This document shows, piece after piece, positions 1-7,786 of a DNA stretch of 15,669 nt. Below the pieces are notes generated by a model. That model searched no databases and had not been told where the DNA came from. It worked only from the letters and a program-made list of their open reading frames with translations. A program made the position numbers and the translations under genes. This stretch comes from Candidatus Zixiibacteriota bacterium (GTDB lineage Bacteria; Zixibacteria; MSB-5A5; GN15; PGXB01). The stretch lies in NCBI GenBank assembly GCA_024230695.1, contig JAAERC010000626.1, positions 1-15,669 on the forward strand, written 5' to 3'. Every line of letters begins with the position of its first letter. Position 1 is the stretch's first letter.

Positions 1-2270
1 CAATTGATGCTGATGAAGTAACCGGGGGATTAGAATTAACTATCAAAGTTCGTGAACTTCCAAAACTTTCAGCCATATCTTTTAAGGGAAATAAGAAAAT
101 AAAAACCAAGGATATCCTTGCGTCAATCGGTCTTGAAACTGAAAAATTTATCTCACCAAATTTAATATTTGAAAAGAAGAATGAGATATTGTCAAAGTAC
201 GCCGAGAAAGGATACTTTCTTACAACGGTAAATACCATATCTGATTATACCGATGACTCTTCTAAGGTTCTCTTGACTTACGATATCTCCGAGGGCTCCA
301 AAGTAAAAGTAGAAGAAGTTATCCTGACGGGTAACATAATAAACGAAACCAGTGAAGTAATTAGTAAAATACGGAATCGCAAACGTGGTTTTTTATTATC
401 ATCTAATTACGATCGTGACGCCTTTCCCGATGATAAAGATAAAATAATTGAATATCTTCATAGTCATGGATTCCTTGATGCCTACTTAAAATCTGACTCT
501 ATCGCTATTGACAGTGTCAGAAATAGGATGAAAGTCTATTTCGACATATATGAAGGACCCCGATATTACTTTGGCAAAACTGAATACAACGGCAATGAAA
601 TATTCCCCGATGAAATAATTAACCGGGTATTAAAGTATAAAGAACGAGAAGTATTCAGCACCGAGAAATTTGAAGAATCTGTATATGAGATTTATTTCCT
701 ATATCAGGAAAAAGGACATCTGCATGTACAGCTGATGGATGATCGATCCACCAAAGATTCTATAATCAACATCTCCTTTGATGTCGTTGAGGGTCTCCCC
801 TCGGAAGTAAATCTTGTCAAGATCACCGGCAATACCAAAACTCGGGAAAGAGTTATTCGCCGGGAAATGGCTATCAGACCGGGACAGGTATTTCACCGCT
901 CACTATTGGTCAGATCTGTTAGAAATATAATGCAACTCAACTATTTTGGTAATGTCACTCCCGACATCGCCGATCTGCCTTCAGGTGATGTTGACATATT
1001 AATTGAGGTCGAGGAAAAACCAACCGGACAGATTTCTGCCGGAGCAGGTTATTCGGGACAGGATAAATTTGTTGGTACTTTTGGATTGGGAATACCAAAT
1101 TTCAGAGGGATGGGACAAAACCTCTCATTTAATATTGACATTGGTGACCGTCGCAATTCCTACTCATTATCCTTTACCGAACCCTGGGCTTTTGGCTCAC
1201 CTACTCTTATTGGAGGCGATCTTTATTATACTAATCGCCGCTATTACTCTGACTACACCGAAGGACGACGCGGCGGATCAATTAAAATCGGTCGTCGTCT
1301 AAAATGGCCGGATGATTATTTCAGTATCTATGCCCGCTACCGGCTTGAAGATGATCGCTTTTATGATTTCAGCGATGCTTATAGAGATGGCAATTCCCAT
1401 AAAACTTATCTTACTGGATATTATATGGCTACTGACACGCTGACTAGTTTGCCTGTACCTGATACCAGCTATGCAAAAAGATATGGTGAAGAACTGCCCT
1501 CTTCTCTTGAAAGGTTTAATGAAGGTTGGAATAAAGCCTCAACAATTCAATTTACAATCTCAAGGGATAGCCGTGACTTACCAGAATTTGCAACAACGGG
1601 TTCAGTGATATCATATACCTTTGCCAAAACCGGCGGAGATTTACTCGGCGGTTACTGGAAATACAATCGACATGAGTTTTCATATTCAAAATTTATTCCT
1701 ATCTGGGGCAAATTAACTCTGGCGGGAAAAATCAAATTCGGAGCGATTAGTTCCCCCGATAACAGCAAAATCCTTGAGTTTGACCGCTATTCACCCGGCG
1801 GAACTGGGTATGATGGAGTCGTGAGAGGTTATGATGACGGCTCACTTACACCTGATACAGCGTCTACTATTTCAATTATTGAAGAATATTATACCAGCAA
1901 CATTTTGGATTCGATCCCTGATATGTCTGGTGAAGATTCTCCTGATTTTATATCACCATCCGACACTACCGTAACACCTTATGTTAGTAAGGTTCGAGGC
2001 AAATATATGCTTGTTGGAAACCTTGAATTACAGATGCCTCTCCTGGAAAATCAATTATATGCATTGATGTTCTTTGACGCCGGAAACTCATGGTTACATC
2101 GAAAAGATATAAAATTAAATCGTGTATATAGAGGTTACGGATTCGGTTTCAGATTACTTGTCCCCGGAATAGGTACAATCGGCTTTGATTTCGGATATCC
2201 GATGGATGATCGTGCGGGACAGGAAAAAGGCTGGAAACCGCATTTCCAGATCGGTACAACATTTAGATAG
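1..2270 (+). CDS. bamA: Outer membrane protein assembly factor BamA (5' partial)
   Basis: BamA is the Omp85-family core of the outer-membrane beta-barrel assembly machine; it takes periplasmic client barrels through its POTRA domains and inserts them. The reading frame is open from base 3 to the TAG at 2268-2270, giving 755 visible residues; the start and signal peptide lie outside the window. A TTG at 189 is an internal codon, not the start. The N-terminal part shows repeated POTRA signatures of the type Y-x2-x-G-[YF] (for example YAEKGYF, YLHSHGF, YQEKGHL). The C-terminal ~400 residues form the barrel: it carries the loop-6 VRGY motif (1821-1832) and FFDAGNSW near 2070. The protein ends GTTFR, so the usual terminal aromatic residue is followed by one arginine. 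ompH starts 47 bases downstream, the classical bamA-skp-lpxD order. The family call is very secure. Confidence 0.95.
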   Translation, partial: IDADEVTGGLELTIKVRELPKLSAISFKGNKKIKTKDILASIGLETEKFISPNLIFEKKNEILSKYAEKGYFLTTVNTISDYTDDSSKVLLTYDISEGSKVKVEEVILTGNIINETSEVISKIRNRKRGFLLSSNYDRDAFPDDKDKIIEYLHSHGFLDAYLKSDSIAIDSVRNRMKVYFDIYEGPRYYFGKTEYNGNEIFPDEIINRVLKYKEREVFSTEKFEESVYEIYFLYQEKGHLHVQLMDDRSTKDSIINISFDVVEGLPSEVNLVKITGNTKTRERVIRREMAIRPGQVFHRSLLVRSVRNIMQLNYFGNVTPDIADLPSGDVDILIEVEEKPTGQISAGAGYSGQDKFVGTFGLGIPNFRGMGQNLSFNIDIGDRRNSYSLSFTEPWAFGSPTLIGGDLYYTNRRYYSDYTEGRRGGSIKIGRRLKWPDDYFSIYARYRLEDDRFYDFSDAYRDGNSHKTYLTGYYMATDTLTSLPVPDTSYAKRYGEELPSSLERFNEGWNKASTIQFTISRDSRDLPEFATTGSVISYTFAKTGGDLLGGYWKYNRHEFSYSKFIPIWGKLTLAGKIKFGAISSPDNSKILEFDRYSPGGTGYDGVVRGYDDGSLTPDTASTISIIEEYYTSNILDSIPDMSGEDSPDFISPSDTTVTPYVSKVRGKYMLVGNLELQMPLLENQLYALMFFDAGNSWLHRKDIKLNRVYRGYGFGFRLLVPGIGTIGFDFGYPMDDRAGQEKGWKPHFQIGTTFR

Positions 2271-2317
2271 CAAAATTATTAAGAAATATTATTATTGTAG
2301 ATATAAGGAGTTTTGAA

Positions 2318-2842
2318 ATGAACACAAGAAAAATGACAGGTGTTATTCTTTTGGCCGCAACTTTGATGTTTGTATTTTCTCTGAGTGGTTTTGCGCAGGC
2401 AGTAAAGAATGGGTACATTGACTCTGATAAGATATTTTTGGAATACACAGAATGGAACAAGGCTCAGGAAGAATTTAATACTGACTATAATGCCTGGGAA
2501 GTTCAAGCCAAAGAAATGCAGACCGAATTTGAAGAGATGCTTGAAGAGTACAATCGCCAAAGATTGATCCTGTCTGACGAAAAGAAAAAGGAACGGGAAG
2601 CCGCAATTGAAGCCAAAAAGAAAGCACTTGATGCCTTTACCGGGCAGGTATTTGGTCCCGGCGGTGAAGCAGAGAGAAGAAATAATGCGCTTATTCAACC
2701 ATTATTAGAGAAAATCAATGCCGCTATTGAACAAGTTGCCACCGATGGTAACTATGATTTTGTATTCAATTCAGCCGGTTTGGCCTATGCCAAAAAAGAT
2801 TATGACATCACCGAAAAGGTCCTTGATATTCTTGAAGAATAG
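2318..2842 (+). CDS. ompH: OmpH/Skp-family periplasmic chaperone
   Basis: Skp/OmpH is a trimeric periplasmic holdase that keeps outer-membrane proteins unfolded and soluble before delivery to BamA. The ATG at 2318 has a good ribosome binding site (AAGGAG, 2305-2310, 7 nt spacing). The 174-residue product starts with a Sec signal peptide (positive MNTRK, hydrophobic core about residues 8-25, likely cleavage after AQA at 28). The mature N-terminus has the family pattern GYIDSDKIF, followed by a long charged coiled coil (about residues 45-110) that would form the tentacles, and a C-terminal strand/helix part with YDFVFNSAGLAY. Length is normal for Skp. The gene lies directly after bamA and 8 bases before lpxD, and is most likely co-transcribed with both. 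Confidence 0.93.
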   Translation: MNTRKMTGVILLAATLMFVFSLSGFAQAVKNGYIDSDKIFLEYTEWNKAQEEFNTDYNAWEVQAKEMQTEFEEMLEEYNRQRLILSDEKKKEREAAIEAKKKALDAFTGQVFGPGGEAERRNNALIQPLLEKINAAIEQVATDGNYDFVFNSAGLAYAKKDYDITEKVLDILEE

Positions 2843-2850
2843 ATAATTAA

Positions 2851-3867
2851 TTGGGAACTGATTTGGGTGTAACAATAAAACATCTCGCTGATTTAGTCGG
2901 CGGAATACTAGAAGGTGACGGCAATATCATTATTGATTCGGCGGCACCAGTAGAATCCGCTAAAATAAATCAAATCAGTTTTATTGCTAATAGTAAATAC
3001 AAGAAATTCCTTGATAAAACAACCGCTTCGGCGGTTGTTTTGCCTGATGACCTAAATTGCGACTGTCCGGCGGTCATTAGACATAAAAACCCTTACTATG
3101 CTTTCGCGCTAATATTGGATGAGCTTTACCCAGACACAAATAAATCAGAAAATGCAATTGATGAAACTGCCGTAATATCTGATTCGGCAATAATCGCTGA
3201 CAATTGTACTGTTGGAGCTCTTTCATTTGTTGGAGACAATACAAAATTAGATAACAATACTGTTATTTACCCCAGAGTTTATCTCGGCAATAATGTTACA
3301 ATTGGAAAAGGCTGTAAGCTTTACCCCGGTGTGATTATTAATGATGACACAAAAATCGCGGACAATGTTACGATTCATAGCGGTACTGTTATTGGAGCTG
3401 ATGGCTTTGGTTATGCGCAACATGACATGGGGCTAAAAAAAGTAAAACAAATCGGCTGGGTGGAAATCGGCGATGATTCTGAGATCGGAGCCAATTGTAC
3501 TATTGATCGGGGAGCGCTTGGTCCAACAAAAATCGGGCAACATGTGAAGATCGACAATCTGGTGCAGGTCGCTCATAATGTTGAAATCGGTGATTATTCG
3601 ATAATTGTCTCACAAGTTGGCATTTCCGGTTCGACCAAACTCGGCAAAGGTGTTGTTCTGGCCGGGCAAGCAGGACTTGTCGGACATATTGAGCTCGGTG
3701 ATGGGGTTCAGGTCGGTGCGCAATCTGGTGTTAATAAAAGTATCGCCGCAGGAAAAAGAGTGTTTGGGTATCCGGCGCGCGATATAATGAAAACCGCGCG
3801 TATTGAAGCATGTGTCAGCAGACTACCAGATTTATTCAAACGAGTCAAAAAGCTGGAAAAGAAATAG
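2851..3867 (+). CDS. lpxD: UDP-3-O-acylglucosamine N-acyltransferase
   Basis: LpxD transfers a 3-hydroxyacyl chain from acyl-ACP to the 2-amino group of UDP-3-O-acylglucosamine, an early cytoplasmic step of lipid A synthesis. The 338-residue product has the N-terminal uridine-binding domain (about 1-105, with HLADLVGG), a long left-handed beta-helix of hexapeptide repeats (about 108-300), and a C-terminal helix after the FGYPARD motif. The catalytic histidine is visible in NLVQVAHN (His242 counted from the TTG at 2851). An in-frame TAA at 2848 excludes an earlier start; the start is TTG 2851 or TTG 2863, and the latter gives MGVTIKHLADLVGG, which fits family N-termini and has GGGA 6 nt upstream. 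The coding sequence contains a perfect terminator-like hairpin (3016-3041). No fabZ or lpxA follows; the next gene is convergent. Confidence 0.95.
   Translation: MGTDLGVTIKHLADLVGGILEGDGNIIIDSAAPVESAKINQISFIANSKYKKFLDKTTASAVVLPDDLNCDCPAVIRHKNPYYAFALILDELYPDTNKSENAIDETAVISDSAIIADNCTVGALSFVGDNTKLDNNTVIYPRVYLGNNVTIGKGCKLYPGVIINDDTKIADNVTIHSGTVIGADGFGYAQHDMGLKKVKQIGWVEIGDDSEIGANCTIDRGALGPTKIGQHVKIDNLVQVAHNVEIGDYSIIVSQVGISGSTKLGKGVVLAGQAGLVGHIELGDGVQVGAQSGVNKSIAAGKRVFGYPARDIMKTARIEACVSRLPDLFKRVKKLEKK
3016..3041. repeat. Perfect 11-bp inverted repeat with TTCG loop inside lpxD
   Basis: AAAACAACCGC (3016-3026), TTCG, GCGGTTGTTTT (3031-3041) form a perfect 11-bp stem closed by a cUUCGg tetraloop, with an A run on one side and a T run on the other. 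This is the shape of a bidirectional intrinsic terminator, yet it lies in codons 56-64 of lpxD (residues KTTASAVVL). Function is not known; the U run is only four bases long. Confidence 0.6.
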
Positions 3868-3873
3868 ACTAAA

Positions 3874-3924
3874 TTGAGATTGCCACGTTGTCCTGATTAA
3901 TAACCTGGACTCCTCGCAATAACG
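3874..3924 (-). repeat. Possible dispersed repeat with ATTGC/GCAAT ends between convergent genes
   Basis: On the minus strand this stretch begins CGTTATTGCGAGGAGTCC and ends ACGTGGCAATCTCAA, so its ends are ATTGC and GCAAT in inverted orientation. From general knowledge this resembles small dispersed repeats (CATTGCGAGGAG ... CGTGGCAATCTC) common in genomes of many uncultured bacteria. A related half-site (GTCATTGCGAGGAGG) occurs at 13651-13665. It lies in the 76-base gap between the stop codons of lpxD and pfp. No good U-tailed terminator hairpin was seen in this gap. Confidence 0.4.
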
Positions 3925-3943
3925 TATTTAGCAAACTTCTCTA

Positions 3944-5146
3944 TTAATCACTTGTCATAATAAACATCGGTTGCATCTCAAAACTTTTATAATGCGGACG
4001 TAGGCGGTCGATATTATAGTACTTATCCACATTAACAAATTTCTTGGAACTTGTAACAACATCGAGCGGAACATTGTCGTATCGTCCATTTTTCAACACA
4101 ACCAAACGACCATGAATTCCTTTGAGAATCAGATCAAGTGCGAGGTTACCATAGGCCATCGGGACAACAGAGTCAATTGCGTCGGGATCGCCGCCCCTGA
4201 CAAAATAACCGAGTTTTTGGCTTATTATATCGATTGGTTTGCCATTATTATATTTCCCAGAAAGTTCTGTTAATTTTGCAGAAACCATATTTCCAATACC
4301 GCCAAGTTTGGCATGTCCGTAGGCATCTTTGACTGAGTCCTTATATATCATTTCACTGCCATCAAACATCGCTCCCTCGGATACCAGAACCACCGAGTAA
4401 TTACTGGAACTGCTTTTTCTGTCAGCCACCATAAGCTCAGTAAGTCTTTCAATATCAAATTTATGCTCAGGAATGACACAACGATTGGCCGCACCGGCCA
4501 TTGTCGGAAGCATTGCGGTAAATCCGGCGTATCGGCCAAAAACCTCAAGAACCAAAAACCGTTCGTGCGAACCAGCCGAAGTTCTTAGATCATGCGTCAT
4601 TTTAATCGTCCTGGTAACGCAGGTGCTGAACCCAATACAATAGTCAGTTCCCGGAACATCGTTATCCATAGTTTTTGGAATAGCGACAACCTTAGGACCA
4701 TTTTTATATAAATGAACACCATAACTGAGGGTATCATCACCGCCGATCGGGATAAGATAATCAACTCCCAGAAAATCTAGATTTTTTATTACTTCCTCAG
4801 TAAGATCATTTTTCTCATCAGAATATTTAGATTGCAGATGCTCAGGAACACTGGCCTTGGCAACATGCCCCGGATGAGTTCTTGAGCTATGTAAAAAAGT
4901 GCCACCGGTTCGTCCGGCCTTATTAACAATCTCTTCTGTCAGGATTTGATAATTATTGCTATTGTCAGCATCTTTTTCGGGGATGATATCAATCGCTCCG
5001 CCCCATCCTCGTTTGATTCCGATAACCTGATAACCTTCGCGGACAGCTCTGATAGTAACGGCTCTAATTGCGGGATTTAATCCGGGGACATCTCCCCCGC
5101 CGGTTAATATTGCGATAATGCCTTTTTTCTTCTTAATATTTGCCAA
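3944..5146 (-). CDS. pfp: 6-phosphofructokinase, probably pyrophosphate-dependent
   Basis: Phosphorylates fructose 6-phosphate at C1 in glycolysis; the PPi-dependent type is reversible. The 400-residue protein belongs to the PfkA family: N-terminal TGGGDVPGLN (15-24), GGDDT (135-139), PKTMDND (157-163) with catalytic Asp161, FGRYAG (203-208) and the substrate-binding IPE (224-226). Two positions decide the phosphoryl donor: Asp138 replaces the ATP-type Gly of GGDG, and Lys158 precedes TMDND. By established knowledge of the family, this pair is typical for pyrophosphate use; Lys alone also occurs in some ATP enzymes. The start is TTG (5144-5146) with GGAG 8 nt upstream; two nearby ATGs are out of frame. 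It has its own promoter (5178-5206) and is convergent with lpxD. PPi specificity is inferred, not shown. Confidence 0.88.
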   Translation of the reverse strand: MANIKKKKGIIAILTGGGDVPGLNPAIRAVTIRAVREGYQVIGIKRGWGGAIDIIPEKDADNSNNYQILTEEIVNKAGRTGGTFLHSSRTHPGHVAKASVPEHLQSKYSDEKNDLTEEVIKNLDFLGVDYLIPIGGDDTLSYGVHLYKNGPKVVAIPKTMDNDVPGTDYCIGFSTCVTRTIKMTHDLRTSAGSHERFLVLEVFGRYAGFTAMLPTMAGAANRCVIPEHKFDIERLTELMVADRKSSSSNYSVVLVSEGAMFDGSEMIYKDSVKDAYGHAKLGGIGNMVSAKLTELSGKYNNGKPIDIISQKLGYFVRGGDPDAIDSVVPMAYGNLALDLILKGIHGRLVVLKNGRYDNVPLDVVTSSKKFVNVDKYYNIDRLRPHYKSFEMQPMFIMTSD

Positions 5147-5177
5147 TTCTTCATCTCCATTTAATTTTTGAAATCAT

Positions 5178-5206
5178 ATAGTAACTAAAATATCATATTT
5201 GGTCAA
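5178..5206 (-). promoter_or_regulatory. Sigma70-type promoter of pfp
   Basis: On the minus strand TTGACC (5206-5201) is followed after 17 bases by TACTAT (5183-5178), about 30 bases before the TTG start of pfp. The octamer AGTTACTA at the -10 region recurs near 5245, next to an ACTA-TTT-TAGT inverted repeat, which could be a regulator site. Confidence 0.6.
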
Positions 5207-5647
5207 CTTATATTAATAAATCGGACAACAATGCTACTATTTTAGTAACTTCTTTACGCATAACATTTTAATACGGTTAGATTTGTAAGGAGTTTAATAT
5301 AATCTGTTATTTGGTTTAAAATGTAAAATTCCAATATTGCTAATAATTCCTTGTAAGCCATACACTCTCATTTAATTACAACGAAAATGGCTTCGTTTTG
5401 TCAAAACCGGTTTTTGGGCCGATAAATGTGTGGTAAAATTGCAATTTGAATTCTCAATACTCTTGGTATCATAGAAAATATATACTGATAGAATCAACAT
5501 CGTTGTGGTGGGGAAAGTGTAATTATTATATCAATTTTCTCACGGCCCTTCGTTTATCTCAGGATTTATAACAAGCTGTGGGCTGCCCAGCTGATGGGAT
5601 TAATTTAGGCACGATGGTGACAAACCTGTTATCAGCGATGAAGCCGG
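5207..5647. other. Non-coding stretch between the HEPN-like gene and pfp
   Basis: About 440 bases without a convincing gene. Visible items: AAAACCGGTTTT (5403-5414), a 12-base palindrome; AACGAA-AATGGC-TTCGTT near 5380-5397, a weak hairpin; and AGCT..GGG-CTG-CCC-AGCT near 5575-5593, a hairpin with two bulged bases. No known riboswitch, tRNA or transposase remnant was recognised. Short open stretches occur in several frames near 5510-5640, but none has a start with a ribosome binding site or recognisable protein similarity. Confidence 0.5.
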
Positions 5648-6325
5648 TTAAGTAATTTTTTGTTTTAAATTATTTATAAAGTTTGGAAAAGTTATTTCAT
5701 TATTATCAAAATTTATTTTCAGGTAACTTATACAACAATATTCTGGATTTATCTTTTCAAGTTGTTCCAATATTTCATAGCAGATAACAATAACCTTTAT
5801 GGCATCATCTTTGCCTATTTTGGTGGGAACTAAATTTAACCCAAGGCGGTTTGTAGTCAAAGTTTTACTGTTAATTACATTTCTATAGTTATTATCACCA
5901 TAAAATTTATCATCAACTATTTCAGGGCGATCTACATACACTAAATTCCAATCATTATCCCATGTAGTATTTGCTCCCCAAATATGATTATGAATAATTG
6001 CATCTCTTATAGCCCATAATTCGTCCAGTTTTTTTGCCTCATCAGGACTTTCTTCTAAGTATGTCCTAAAGTATTTTCGATTTGGAGTTGTATCCTTGGA
6101 GCCTATTTTATCATTAACATGACATCTTATTTTATTTAAGAAAGATTCAACCATCGATGCCATTGAAATAATAATGGCAACTGAATAGCCATTTTCTATG
6201 GCAGAAACCTGCACATCATTTCTATCACCAAACTCATATTTATTTAACTCTTCTAATAGTTTTACAATGGGATATAACCATCGGTCTCCGATTACTGATA
6301 TATGCCCATCCTCTGGATATTCCAT
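5648..6325 (-). CDS. Hypothetical protein with HEPN-like R-x4-H motif
   Basis: A 225-residue soluble, mostly helical protein I do not recognise as a named family. Two features suggest a HEPN fold: a helix of the type ASMVESFLNKI (about 56-66), and RDAIIH (Arg107-His112) on a second helix, i.e. the R-x4-H motif at which HEPN ribonucleases cut RNA in toxin-antitoxin, Abi and CRISPR-linked systems. A third helix (about 173-191, KDDAIKVIVICYEILEQLEK) would complete the bundle. No partner (MNT nucleotidyltransferase or antitoxin) lies beside it. ATG at 6325 has GGAGG 4 nt upstream. The gene is much more AT-rich than its neighbours (about 29% G+C in five sampled 60-base lines versus about 41% in three lines of pfp), suggesting acquisition by transfer. 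The ssb terminator ends only 20 bases before the start codon. Ribonuclease activity is inference; many HEPN proteins are only binding domains. Confidence 0.75.
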   Translation of the reverse strand: MEYPEDGHISVIGDRWLYPIVKLLEELNKYEFGDRNDVQVSAIENGYSVAIIISMASMVESFLNKIRCHVNDKIGSKDTTPNRKYFRTYLEESPDEAKKLDELWAIRDAIIHNHIWGANTTWDNDWNLVYVDRPEIVDDKFYGDNNYRNVINSKTLTTNRLGLNLVPTKIGKDDAIKVIVICYEILEQLEKINPEYCCISYLKINFDNNEITFPNFINNLKQKIT

Positions 6326-6345
6326 AATTCCTCCAACATTTATAT

Positions 6346-6374
6346 AAAAAAGTCAGGAGCGAAAAGCTCCTGAC
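6346..6374 (-). terminator. Rho-independent terminator of ssb
   Basis: On the minus strand GTCAGGAGC-TTTTC-GCTCCTGAC forms a perfect 9-bp stem and is followed by TTTTTT. It lies 25 bases after the ssb stop codon and ends 20 bases before the start of the next gene, so that gene needs its own promoter or read-through. Confidence 0.92.
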
Positions 6375-6399
6375 CTAATATAAATCTACTATTTACTAT

Positions 6400-6819
6400 C
6401 TAGAATGGAAGGTCGTCGTCTTCGCCGGCGAGGTCGGCCGGTTGCGGAGCTTCAGGAGGCGGGGCACTTGGTGATGAACCCTGATCGCCGCGACTACCCA
6501 AAAATTGAAGACGTTGCGCAACAATCTCGGTCGTATAACGTTTGTTGCCGTCTTTATCATCCCATGAACGAGTTTGAATCCGTCCCTCGATATAGACAGG
6601 ACGACCTTTGGCGAGATATTCTTTGGCATTTTCGGCCATCCGTCCCCAAACAACAATATTATGCCATTCGGTGCGATCCTGCATGTTGCCGTCTTTATCT
6701 TTCCATTTTTCACCGGTTGCCAATGAAAATGAAGCGACCGCCTGACCGCCTGGAGTATAACGTAATTCCGGGTCCTTGCCCAGATTTCCAATTAATATAG
6801 CCTTATTAACGCCTGCCAT
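6400..6819 (-). CDS. ssb: Single-stranded DNA-binding protein
   Basis: SSB coats single-stranded DNA in replication, recombination and repair and recruits partners through its C-terminal tail. The 139-residue protein has a complete OB fold in residues 1-108: [18 protein letters not shown] at the N-terminus, the [10 protein letters not shown] strand, and the [11 protein letters not shown] strand. A flexible linker rich in Pro, Ser and Gly leads to the acidic tip DDDLPF, the canonical partner-binding peptide. ATG at 6819 has GAAGG about 6 nt upstream. It is monocistronic, with a strong promoter (6864-6892) and terminator (6346-6374), and is not in an rpsF-ssb-rpsR operon. It is divergent from nadE. 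The linker region is locally very GC-rich. Assignment is secure. Confidence 0.97.
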   Translation of the reverse strand: MAGVNKAILIGNLGKDPELRYTPGGQAVASFSLATGEKWKDKDGNMQDRTEWHNIVVWGRMAENAKEYLAKGRPVYIEGRIQTRSWDDKDGNKRYTTEIVAQRLQFLGSRGDQGSSPSAPPPEAPQPADLAGEDDDLPF

Positions 6820-6863
6820 CTTATACCTTCTTTCCTATTGTTTATTTACTTATAATTGCCCCA

Positions 6864-6892
6864 AATATATATCCATAAGGGTATAATGTCAA
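6864..6892 (-). promoter_or_regulatory. Sigma70-type promoter of ssb
   Basis: Minus strand: a consensus TTGACA (6892-6887), 17-base spacer, then TATATT (6869-6864). Transcription would start near 6857 and give a leader of about 38 bases to the ATG at 6819. This is the best promoter match in the window. Confidence 0.8.
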
Positions 6893-6912
6893 CCCGGATG
6901 GATAAAATGTAA

Positions 6913-6945
6913 ATCACTTTTTACTTGTTGCAATGAAAAAGTGAT
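6913..6945. promoter_or_regulatory. 10-bp inverted repeat upstream of nadE, possible operator
   Basis: ATCACTTTTT (6913-6922) and AAAAAGTGAT (6936-6945) are perfect inverted copies separated by 13 bases, in which TTG-TTG-CAA could pair further. A possible -10 hexamer TACTAT (6945-6950) touches the right arm. There is no U run after it, so it is not a terminator. It could be an operator for nadE or a leader hairpin; the binding protein is unknown. Confidence 0.45.
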
Positions 6946-6976
6946 ACTATCTTGGCGAAAGGAATTTTGTATAGAT

Positions 6977-7786
6977 ATGTTAGAAATAAACAAAGCAGAA
7001 ACGGCCCAAAAGCTTGAAGATTTTGTTAAAACCAAGCTGAATATTTCTGGCCTCAATGGATATATTCTCGGGCTTTCCGGCGGGATCGATTCATCGCTAT
7101 CGGCTACTATCGCGGTCAAGGCGGTCGGGGCTGATAAAGTCATTGGTTTGATTATGCCGTATTCGACATCATCAGATAAATCTGAAAAAGACGCGCTTGA
7201 GTTAGCCGGGTTTTTAGGTATCAAAACAGAAAAGATCGAAATCAGCCCAATGATTGATGCTTATTATAATAATATTAAAAATGTAGATTCTGTTCGTGCA
7301 GGAAACAAAATGGCTCGTGAGCGGATGTCGATTATTTTCGATAAAGCATTTGAGAAAAACTGTCTTGTACTGGGAACTTCGAACCGGACTGAGATCTGTC
7401 TCGGGTATGGCACATGGTTTGGCGATGTTGCTTGCTCAATCAATCCAATTGGAATGCTTTACAAGACGCAGGTGCGTGAATTATCCAAATATTATAATAT
7501 CCCCGAATCAATTATTCTAAAAAAACCATCGGCTGATCTTTGGCCGGGTCAGACCGATGAAGAAGAGCTTGGGTTGGAATATGACAAAGTTGACCAACTG
7601 CTTTTTAAAATAATCGAAGAGAAACAGACAAACAGAAACGATTTAAATAAAGCCGGGTTTGAAGATGATTTTTTGGATCGAACTATTGAGCTAATAAATA
7701 GGTTTTATTTCAAAAGACATCTTCCAGAGATCGCCGATTTGGGATTAAACCCTGTTCCTGATAAAATTATTCTGAGAGAAAAATAA
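6977..7786 (+). CDS. nadE: NH3-dependent NAD+ synthetase
   Basis: NadE makes NAD+ from deamido-NAD+, ATP and ammonia, the last step of NAD biosynthesis. Starting at ATG 6977 the product has 269 residues and lacks the N-terminal nitrilase-like glutaminase domain, so it is the ammonia-using short form. Visible motifs: the ATP-pyrophosphatase loop SGGIDSS (34-40), GTSNRTE (about 133-139) and the C-terminal KKPSADLWPGQTDEEE loop that closes over the active site. A GTG at 6941 would add 12 residues, but it lies inside the inverted repeat and family members start close to the ATG; the AAAGGA upstream of the ATG is rather distant (13 nt), so the start is not fully certain. The stop overlaps the start of rsmI by one base (TAATG), so the two are translationally coupled. 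Confidence 0.94.
   Translation: MLEINKAETAQKLEDFVKTKLNISGLNGYILGLSGGIDSSLSATIAVKAVGADKVIGLIMPYSTSSDKSEKDALELAGFLGIKTEKIEISPMIDAYYNNIKNVDSVRAGNKMARERMSIIFDKAFEKNCLVLGTSNRTEICLGYGTWFGDVACSINPIGMLYKTQVRELSKYYNIPESIILKKPSADLWPGQTDEEELGLEYDKVDQLLFKIIEEKQTNRNDLNKAGFEDDFLDRTIELINRFYFKRHLPEIADLGLNPVPDKIILREK

Noticed and set aside
2279..2698. 139-codon open frame antisense to ompH
   Set aside because: The opposite strand encodes a clear Skp with signal peptide and ribosome binding site; the antisense frame shows no family features.
5403..5414. AAAACCGGTTTT palindrome as an operator
   Set aside because: A 12-base palindrome is expected a few times by chance in a window of this size; nothing else supports a site here.
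5500..5640. Decayed gene or structured RNA in the non-coding stretch
   Set aside because: Short open stretches and one bulged hairpin are visible, but no similarity to a known protein or RNA class could be recognised.
6405..6800. 131-codon open frame antisense to ssb
   Set aside because: The SSB product with OB fold and DDDLPF tail is certain; this frame is composition-driven.
6941..6976. Upstream GTG start for nadE
   Set aside because: It lies inside the inverted repeat, adds residues not usual for the family and lacks a ribosome binding site.
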